From: Devosia sp.
GTDB lineage: Bacteria > Pseudomonadota > Alphaproteobacteria > Rhizobiales > Devosiaceae
Direction of reading: 5' to 3'
Assembly: GCA_028290245.1 (NCBI GenBank)
Contig: JAQGKG010000211.1
Coordinates: 1-5,059, forward strand
DNA: 5,059 bases
The position numbers and the translations under genes are program-made. Positions 1 to 5,059 of the stretch are shown here, piece by piece. Position 1 is the stretch's first letter; every line of letters starts with the position of its first letter. Under the pieces are notes generated by a model. It worked only from the letters and a program-made list of their open reading frames with translations, did no database searches and had not been told where the DNA came from.

Positions 1-3000
1 CGAAGGTCAGCGGCGCGTGCACGGGGATCGTCGGGTGCAGGCCCGACGCCGGCTGCCAGGCCTTGAAACGCACGGCCGCCACCGCCTCGCCGGAGCGCCC
101 GGTCTCGGTCATCGGCAAGGCGCGGCCGTTGCAGGTGATCATGTGCCGGCCCGGCACGAAGTTGGTGGCCTTGAGCTGCAGCCGCTCCACAGAGGAGTCG
201 ACATAGCGCACGGTGCCGCCGGCGGAGCTCTCCTCGCCCAGCACGTGCCACGGCTCCAGCGCCTGACGGACTTCCAGCGTGACGCCGCCATAGGTGACCT
301 GGCCGAACACCGGGAAGCGGAATTCGAGCTGCGCCTCGTACCACTCTTTGGAAAATTGATAGCCGGCATGGCCGAGCTCGGCGAGCACGCCCTGAAAATC
401 CTCCCAGAGATAATGCGGCAGCAAGAAGCGGTCGTGCAGCGTCGTGCCCAAGCGCGTGAAGCCGCACTGCTGCGGCTCGCGCCACATCTTGGCGATCAGC
501 GCACGGATCAGGAGCTGCTGCGCCAGGCTCATGCGCGGATCGGGCGGCATCTCCAGCGCGCGGAATTCAACCAGGCCGAGACGGCCCGTCGTGCCGTCGG
601 GCGAATAGAGCTTGTCGATGCAAATCTCGGAGCGATGGGTGTTGCCGGTGATATCCACGAGGATGTGGCGGAACAGCCGGTCGACCAGCCACAGCGGCGC
701 CTTCACGCCCTCAGGCGGCACCTGCGCCAGCGCGATCTCCAGCTCGTACAACGCATCATGCCGCGCCTCGTCGATGCGCGGCGCCTGGCTGGTCGGGCCG
801 ATGAACATGCCGGAGAACAGATAGGACAGGCAGGGATGGCGCTGCCAGTACAGCACCAGGCTCTTCAACAGATCGGGACGACGAAGGAACGGCGAATCCG
901 CCGGCGTGCTGCCGCCGACCACGACATGGTTGCCGCCGCCGGTGCCGGTGTGGCGGCCGTCGACCAGAAAGCGGTTGGCGCCGAGCCGTGTCCGTGCTGC
1001 GTCCTCATACAGGAACGTCGTGGTGTTGACGGCCTCGCGCCAGGTCGCGGCGGGATGGATGTTGATTTCCAGCACACCGGGATCCGGCGTCACCTTGATC
1101 ACCTCGACCCGCGGATCGTACGGCGGCGGATAGCCTTCGACATGCACCTGCAACTGCATCTCTTCCGCGGTGGCTTCGAGGACGCTGACCAGTTCGAGAT
1201 AGTCCTCCAGCCTCTCCACCGGCGGCATGAACGCGCACAGGATGCCGTCGCGGACCTCGATCGACATCGCGGTCCGCACCGGGCCTCGGTTGCGGCGCTC
1301 GCCCTCGATCTTGTCGGCGGCCGCCTTGGCGCGCGCGGTCGCCGCGACGTCTTCCGCCGACAAGTCGCCGCGCGGCTCCAGCGGGTCGCGCTCGACGATG
1401 TAGGGAAAGTCGTCTTCCGGCACGTGCGGCAGGGAGGCGATCGGCAGCCGCAGGCCGAGCGGGGAGTCGCCGGGAGTGAGAAACAAATTGCCGCGGCGCA
1501 GCTTCCAGTGCTCGGAGCGCCAGCGCAGATCGGGCTCGGCGTCCGCATTCCAGCGCTGGATCGGCAGCACGAAGCCCTTCGGCGTGTTCAGCCCCTCGTC
1601 GAACACTTTGGCCATCCGCGAGCGCTCTTCGGGATCGGCGAGCTTTGAATCGCTGGGATCGACGTTATGCGGCAGGCCCGCTTCCTTCTGCAGCCAGTGC
1701 GCGGGATCCTCGAAGGCCGGGATGATGAAATCGAGCGGCACGCCGAGGCGCTGCGCGGCGCGTTTGGCGAATTTCTCGGCGTCGGTGACGGCAGCCTTGC
1801 GCGGTCCTTCGACGCGCGCGATCAGCGCATCGTTCTTCCAGATCGGCACGCCGTCTTTCCGCCAGTACAGCCCGAAGGCCCAGCGCGGCAGGCTTTCGCC
1901 GGGGTACCATTTGCCCTGGCCGTAATGCAGCATGCCATTGGGTGCGAAGCGCTCTCGAAGGCGGCGGATCAAGTCGTCGGCGAGGACGCGCTTGGTGGGG
2001 CCGACGGCGCCGGTGTTCCACTCGTCGGCTTCGAAGTCGTCGATGGAAACGAAGGTCGGCTCGCCGCCCATGGTGAGGCGGACGTCGTTGTCGACCAGCA
2101 CCTTGTCGATCTGTTTGCCGAGGGCGTTGAGTTCGTCCCAACTGGCGTCGGAGAACGGCTTGGTGATGCGGGGGTGTTCGGCAACGCGGGTGACGCGCAT
2201 GTCGAAGGCGAACTCGACTTCGGCGAAAGATGCCATGCCGGAAATTGGAGAGGCGTTGCGGAAATGTGGTGTTGCAGCTAGAGGGACGTGGCTTTCGCCG
2301 GTCAGCAGGCCCGAGGTCGGATCGAGGCCGAGCCAGCCGGCGCCGGGGAGGTAGACTTCGCACCAGGCGTGCAGATCGGTGAAATCATGGTCGGTACCAG
2401 CGGGGCCGTCGAGCGATACTAGATCGGGCTTGAGCTGGATAAGATAGCCGGAGACAAAGCGCGCGGCGAGGCCGAGATTGCGCAGGGTTTGCACCAGTAG
2501 CCAGCTTGAATCGCGGCATGAACCGCGCGCATTGCCGAGGGTTTCCTCGGGCGTCCAGACGCCGGTTTCCATGCGCACGATGTAGGCGATGTGCTGCTGG
2601 ATCGAAGCGTTGATGGCGCTGACGAAATTTACCGTATTGGTCGGGCGCTTGTCGATGCCATCGAGGAAGCGCTGCAGCAGCGGGCCGACGGGCTCGGGCT
2701 GGCGATAGATCGACAGATCGGGGCGGATATCCTCAGGATATTCGAACGGCCAGGTCTCTGCTGATTCTTCGACGAAGAAGTCGAAGGGATTGTAGACCGT
2801 CATGTCGGCGATGAGATCGACTTCGATCTTGAGCTCGGTAACCGGCTCTGGAAAGACGAAGCGCGTCAGGAAATTGCCATAGGCATCCTGCTGCACATTG
2901 ACGAAATGCAGCGACGGCGAAACCTTGAGCGAATAGCTCAGCACCTTGGTCTTGGAATGCGGCGCCGGTTGCAGCCGGATGATCTGGGGCTGCAGATAGA

Positions 3001-3055
3001 CCGGACGGTCATACTTGTAGTGCGTCAGATGATAGACAGCAGCTTTGATCGACAT
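1..3055 (-). CDS. Transglutaminase-like / DUF2126 putative amidoligase fusion protein (3' end cut by window edge)
   Basis: The reading frame is open from ATG (3055-3053) to the left edge, giving 1018 residues without a stop; by my recollection of the family (about 1,100 residues) roughly 80-100 C-terminal residues are missing. Residues 1-85 (begins MSIKAAVYHLTHYKYDRPV) resemble the bacterial transglutaminase N-terminal region. Residues about 160-260 form a transglutaminase-like core with an intact triad: Cys180 in GSCRDSSW, His229 in DLHAWCEVY and Asp245 in GLDPTSG. From about residue 320 the protein matches DUF2126, annotated as a putative amidoligase of the glutamine synthetase-like fold: GGEPTF (330-335), YGQGKWYPGE (378-387), Glu600 in AMSIEV, GVLEINIHP with Glu663 and His667, and GRHTGTGGGNH (700-710). 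The last four are candidate metal or ATP-binding sites by inference. No signal peptide or membrane segment is visible, so it is probably cytoplasmic. The ATG is preceded only by a weak purine stretch (GAAGCGAG). It starts 94 bp after the kinase stop. Family assignment is firm; substrate and reaction are unknown. Confidence 0.95.
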   Translation of the reverse strand, partial: MSIKAAVYHLTHYKYDRPVYLQPQIIRLQPAPHSKTKVLSYSLKVSPSLHFVNVQQDAYGNFLTRFVFPEPVTELKIEVDLIADMTVYNPFDFFVEESAETWPFEYPEDIRPDLSIYRQPEPVGPLLQRFLDGIDKRPTNTVNFVSAINASIQQHIAYIVRMETGVWTPEETLGNARGSCRDSSWLLVQTLRNLGLAARFVSGYLIQLKPDLVSLDGPAGTDHDFTDLHAWCEVYLPGAGWLGLDPTSGLLTGESHVPLAATPHFRNASPISGMASFAEVEFAFDMRVTRVAEHPRITKPFSDASWDELNALGKQIDKVLVDNDVRLTMGGEPTFVSIDDFEADEWNTGAVGPTKRVLADDLIRRLRERFAPNGMLHYGQGKWYPGESLPRWAFGLYWRKDGVPIWKNDALIARVEGPRKAAVTDAEKFAKRAAQRLGVPLDFIIPAFEDPAHWLQKEAGLPHNVDPSDSKLADPEERSRMAKVFDEGLNTPKGFVLPIQRWNADAEPDLRWRSEHWKLRRGNLFLTPGDSPLGLRLPIASLPHVPEDDFPYIVERDPLEPRGDLSAEDVAATARAKAAADKIEGERRNRGPVRTAMSIEVRDGILCAFMPPVERLEDYLELVSVLEATAEEMQLQVHVEGYPPPYDPRVEVIKVTPDPGVLEINIHPAATWREAVNTTTFLYEDAARTRLGANRFLVDGRHTGTGGGNHVVVGGSTPADSPFLRRPDLLKSLVLYWQRHPCLSYLFSGMFIGPTSQAPRIDEARHDALYELEIALAQVPPEGVKAPLWLVDRLFRHILVDITGNTHRSEICIDKLYSPDGTTGRLGLVEFRALEMPPDPRMSLAQQLLIRALIAKMWREPQQCGFTRLGTTLHDRFLLPHYLWEDFQGVLAELGHAGYQFSKEWYEAQLEFRFPVFGQVTYGGVTLEVRQALEPWHVLGEESSAGGTVRYVDSSVERLQLKATNFVPGRHMITCNGRALPMTETGRSGEAVAAVRFKAWQPASGLHPTIPVHAPLTF

Positions 3056-3149
3056 GCGTTGTTGTCGCTCGCTTCAGGCCACGAATTTTGACTTCCCGGA
3101 TAGGAGCTTAGCGAGTGTCGGGCCTCCCGGCTAGGGCACATCTGACAGT

Positions 3150-4736
3150 TCACACCATCGCGTCGATCACTTGTCGCTGGCGCAACATTTCCAGGAAAAT
3201 GGCGTAATCCTTGTCGAATTGGGTGCGGGCGGCGGGGTCGGGGGCGCGTTCGGTGCCGCCTTGCTGCATGGCGACGCAGGCGGCGTCGAGGCTTGGATAG
3301 AGGCCGGCGGCGGTGGCGGCGACCATGGCCATGCCCAGCAGCGTCGCGTCCTTGGCGGAGGATTCGACGACGGTGCAGCCGGTGGCGTCGGCGTAAAGCT
3401 CCATCAGCACGGCGTTTTTGGTGTGCCCACCGGTGACATGCAGCGTGTCGATGGCATAGCCGCGGGTGTTGAGGGTTTCGAGGATATGGCGGACGCCGAG
3501 AGCGATAGAGACCGAGGTGCGCCAGTATAAGCGGCAGAGGCTATCGAAGTCGCTGTCGAGGGTCAGGCCGGAGATGACGCCGAGGGCGAAGGGGTCGCCG
3601 AGAGGCGAGCGATTGCCGTGGAAGTCGGGCAGGACGTGGAGGCGATTGGCGAGAGCTAGACCCTCGGTCTGACGGAGTTGCATGATGCGGCTGGCGATGC
3701 GGTGGTGCATCTCCGTCGTGGGTTCGCCGCCTGCGCCGTGCCAGCGGATGATGTGATCGAGCAGGGCGCCGGTGGCGGACTGGCCGCCTTCGTTGAGCCA
3801 GACGCCGGGCAGGACGGCGCCGAAATAGGGGCCCCAGACGCCATTGGTGGGGCGGTCTTCGGCCGAGAGCGCCATGACGCAGCTCGATGTGCCGGCGATC
3901 AGCGCGAGGTGGCGGTCGATGGTGTTGACGTCATGGGTGAAGGCGCCAAGAACGCCCAGTGCACCGGCGTGTGCGTCGATCAGGCCAGCGCCCACGTGGC
4001 ATGCGGTGGTGAGGCCGAGATCGGCGGCGGCGGTAGCAGTTAGGGGGCCGAGATCGGCGCCGACAGGGCTGGCTTGGGTGGGGAGGGAGGCTTTTTCGAG
4101 GAGGTCTTCGAGGCCGACCTTGGCCAGGAAATCGTGGCGCCACTTCTGATTTTCGTGGGCCAGGTAGGTCCATTTGCAGGTGAGGGTGGACTGGCTGCGG
4201 GCTTGCGAGCCGGTGGCTTTCCAGGACAGGAAATCGGCCAGGTCGAACATCATGCCGGAGCGGGCCCAGCTTTGCGGCATGTGCCGCTTGAGCCACATCA
4301 GCTTGGGTGCTTCCATCTCGGGCGACATGACGCCGCCGGCGTATTTCAGCACTTCGTGGCCGGTGGAGGTGCATTCTTCGGCTTCGGCGAGGGCGCGGTG
4401 GTCGAGCCAGACAATGGTGTCCCAGCGGTCCCCGCCGTTGGTCGAGACGGTGACGGGTTGGCCGTCATTGTCGAGCACGACGAGGGAGCAGGTGGCGTCG
4501 AAGCTTAGGCCAACTATGTGTTCGGGCTTAGCTTTTGCCAGATCCATGGCGGTGCGGACGGCAGCGCAAACGGCCAGCCAGATTTGTGCGCTGTCATGCT
4601 CGGCATGATTGGCGTCGGTGCGATTCATGACGATGGGATGCTCGGCGCGGGCGAGCAAAGCTCCCTGCGCCGTTAGCACGCCGGCCCGGGCACTCCCCGT
4701 GCCCACATCCACTGCCACCAGGAGGCTTTGCGTCAC
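3150..4736 (-). CDS. FGGY-family pentulose kinase, probable D-ribulokinase
   Basis: A complete 528-residue protein of normal length for the FGGY pentulose kinase family, which transfers the ATP gamma-phosphate to a ketopentose in the cytoplasm. The first actin-like phosphate-binding motif is DVGTGSARAGV (10-20). The sugar-site segment WLDHRA is at 110-115, the probable catalytic base is Asp254 in GLIDAHAG, the second phosphate motif is AGTSSCVMAL (281-290), and the adenosine-side motif TGGHTKNAVLMELYAD is at 435-450. TCSLV at 82-86 matches the motif reported as characteristic of D-ribulokinases, so D-ribulose to D-ribulose 5-phosphate is the best reaction call; L-ribulokinase or xylulokinase activity is less likely. 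The start is GTG (4736-4734): no ATG is available before the first motif, and a good Shine-Dalgarno lies about 9 nt upstream. The stop is TGA at 3152-3150. It follows a polyol dehydrogenase by 65 bp on the same strand, consistent with one sugar-alcohol catabolic operon. Family is near certain; exact substrate is inferred. Confidence 0.95.
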   Translation of the reverse strand: MTQSLLVAVDVGTGSARAGVLTAQGALLARAEHPIVMNRTDANHAEHDSAQIWLAVCAAVRTAMDLAKAKPEHIVGLSFDATCSLVVLDNDGQPVTVSTNGGDRWDTIVWLDHRALAEAEECTSTGHEVLKYAGGVMSPEMEAPKLMWLKRHMPQSWARSGMMFDLADFLSWKATGSQARSQSTLTCKWTYLAHENQKWRHDFLAKVGLEDLLEKASLPTQASPVGADLGPLTATAAADLGLTTACHVGAGLIDAHAGALGVLGAFTHDVNTIDRHLALIAGTSSCVMALSAEDRPTNGVWGPYFGAVLPGVWLNEGGQSATGALLDHIIRWHGAGGEPTTEMHHRIASRIMQLRQTEGLALANRLHVLPDFHGNRSPLGDPFALGVISGLTLDSDFDSLCRLYWRTSVSIALGVRHILETLNTRGYAIDTLHVTGGHTKNAVLMELYADATGCTVVESSAKDATLLGMAMVAATAAGLYPSLDAACVAMQQGGTERAPDPAARTQFDKDYAIFLEMLRQRQVIDAMV

Positions 4737-4745
4737 GCCAGAGCG

Positions 4746-4755
4746 CCTTCTTCTC
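4746..4755 (-). promoter_or_regulatory. Ribosome binding site of the pentulose kinase
   Basis: Read on the minus strand this is GAGAAGAAGG, followed by a 9-nt spacer and the GTG at 4736-4734. The purine-rich core AGAAGG is a good anti-Shine-Dalgarno match at normal spacing, and it decides the non-ATG start. It lies in the 65-bp gap after the dehydrogenase stop, where I see no terminator hairpin with a T-run, which fits translation from a shared transcript. Confidence 0.6.
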
Positions 4756-4801
4756 GGTTCGGCCGGGAAGGTAGCGGAAGGTTGGGGCGTTGGCTACGGG
4801 G

Positions 4802-5059
4802 CTAAAGCCGGTCGGCGAGATAGCGCTCCAGGGTTGCCTTGGTGCCGATGTCCCAGAGCGTGGTGAGGGCGTGGCTGAAGGCGGTGATGAAGGTGGGGTT
4901 GGGGCCGAGGTCGCCGTAGATGTCGGTCATGGCGAGCCAGACTTTGGGGTCGGACTTGGCGAGTTTGGACTGGGCGGTGAGGCGATCCCAGCTTGGGTCG
5001 TTGGGCTCGATGACGGCGCCTGAGTCGGTTTCGCCGTAGCAATAGCGACACCAAAGGGC
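4802..5059 (-). CDS. Mannitol/polyol dehydrogenase family protein, C-terminal 85 residues (5' part outside window)
   Basis: The frame is open from the right edge to TAG at 4804-4802, giving 85 codons starting ALWCRYCYGETDSG. This matches the C-terminal end of long-chain mannitol dehydrogenase family proteins: the W-CRY-x-GE-D segment near residues 3-12, a DP-W-RL stretch near 22-27, IYGDLGPNPTFITAF near 49-63 (compare the family pattern of FGDL followed by N-x-x-F), and a closing helix ending GTKATLERYLADRL. These enzymes oxidise a sugar alcohol to a ketose with NAD(P), for example mannitol to fructose or D-arabitol to a ketopentose. The nucleotide-binding domain and catalytic Lys/Asn/His residues lie outside the window, so activity and substrate cannot be judged. 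The kinase 65 bp downstream suggests a pentitol or mixed polyol pathway, so D-arabitol or ribitol are candidates as well as mannitol. Codon use is strongly C-ending, as expected for a native GC-rich genome. Confidence 0.85.
   Translation of the reverse strand, partial: ALWCRYCYGETDSGAVIEPNDPSWDRLTAQSKLAKSDPKVWLAMTDIYGDLGPNPTFITAFSHALTTLWDIGTKATLERYLADRL

Noticed and set aside
17..1648. A 543-codon plus-strand open frame opposite the DUF2126 coding region
   Set aside because: Its codons are in exact register with those of the minus-strand gene, so it stays open simply because the real gene avoids TTA, CTA and TCA codons, which are rare in GC-rich genomes; it ends where the real gene uses a TCA serine. 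Its translation is rich in Arg, His, Gln and Ala with no recognisable domain, whereas the opposite strand has a clear family match.
1665..2363. Open frames of 140-232 codons on both strands over the transglutaminase/DUF2126 junction
   Set aside because: They are alternative-frame shadows with Arg/Pro/Ser-rich translations; the continuous minus-strand frame through the same stretch carries Asp245 and the GGEPTF motif.
3068..3115. Six-base inverted repeat CTCGCT (3068-3073) and AGCGAG (3110-3115) upstream of the DUF2126 gene
   Set aside because: The short arms are 36 nt apart and are expected by chance in this base composition; there is no further symmetry to support an operator.
3087..3115. 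TTGACT on the plus strand as a possible -35 element
   Set aside because: It points away from the gene it would need to serve, into the 3' end of the oppositely oriented kinase, and has no matching -10 at 16-18 nt.
3119..3129. Small inverted repeat CGGG-CCT-CCCG downstream of the kinase stop
   Set aside because: The stem is only 4 bp with a 3-nt loop and has no T-run on the minus strand, which is too weak to call a terminator in a GC-rich genome.
3171..4608. Several plus-strand open frames of 68-144 codons opposite the kinase
   Set aside because: They are Gly/Ala/Val-rich translations with no domain, entirely inside the conserved FGGY kinase gene.
4794..5054. An 86-codon minus-strand frame overlapping the dehydrogenase tail
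   Set aside because: It is an Arg/His/Pro-rich out-of-frame product; the neighbouring frame on the same strand matches the mannitol dehydrogenase C-terminus.

Overview
The window is GC-rich and densely coding, with all three genes on the minus strand. Their protein sequences look alphaproteobacterial, most like the Bradyrhizobium/Rhodopseudomonas group of the Rhizobiales. That placement is a judgement from protein style and base composition; there is no rRNA or other phylogenetic marker here. I see no tRNA, rRNA, insertion sequence, CRISPR array or phage gene.

In transcription order (right to left): (1) 5059-4802 is the last 85 codons of a long-chain mannitol/polyol dehydrogenase, cut by the right edge. 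(2) 4736-3150 is a complete 528-residue FGGY-family pentulose kinase with a GTG start and a good ribosome binding site. It carries TCSLV, the motif reported for D-ribulokinases. (3) From 3055 to beyond the left edge runs a very large gene, of which 1018 codons are visible. It encodes a fusion of a transglutaminase-like cysteine protease domain with a DUF2126 putative amidoligase domain.

The first two genes make biochemical sense together. A polyol dehydrogenase oxidises a sugar alcohol to a ketose, and the kinase phosphorylates a ketopentose for entry into the pentose phosphate pathway. They lie 65 bp apart with no visible terminator, so they are probably the end of a sugar-alcohol utilisation operon; its transporter and regulator would lie to the right.

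The third gene starts 94 bp after the kinase stop and belongs to a different theme. Homologues usually sit beside circularly permuted ATP-grasp, alpha-E and other transglutaminase-like genes, a conserved but biochemically unsolved bacterial system proposed to make and process a peptide or peptide-like modification. If the usual arrangement holds, those partners lie just beyond the left edge. This is the least understood part of the window. Many long alternative-frame ORFs, including one of 543 codons, are shadows of these three genes.
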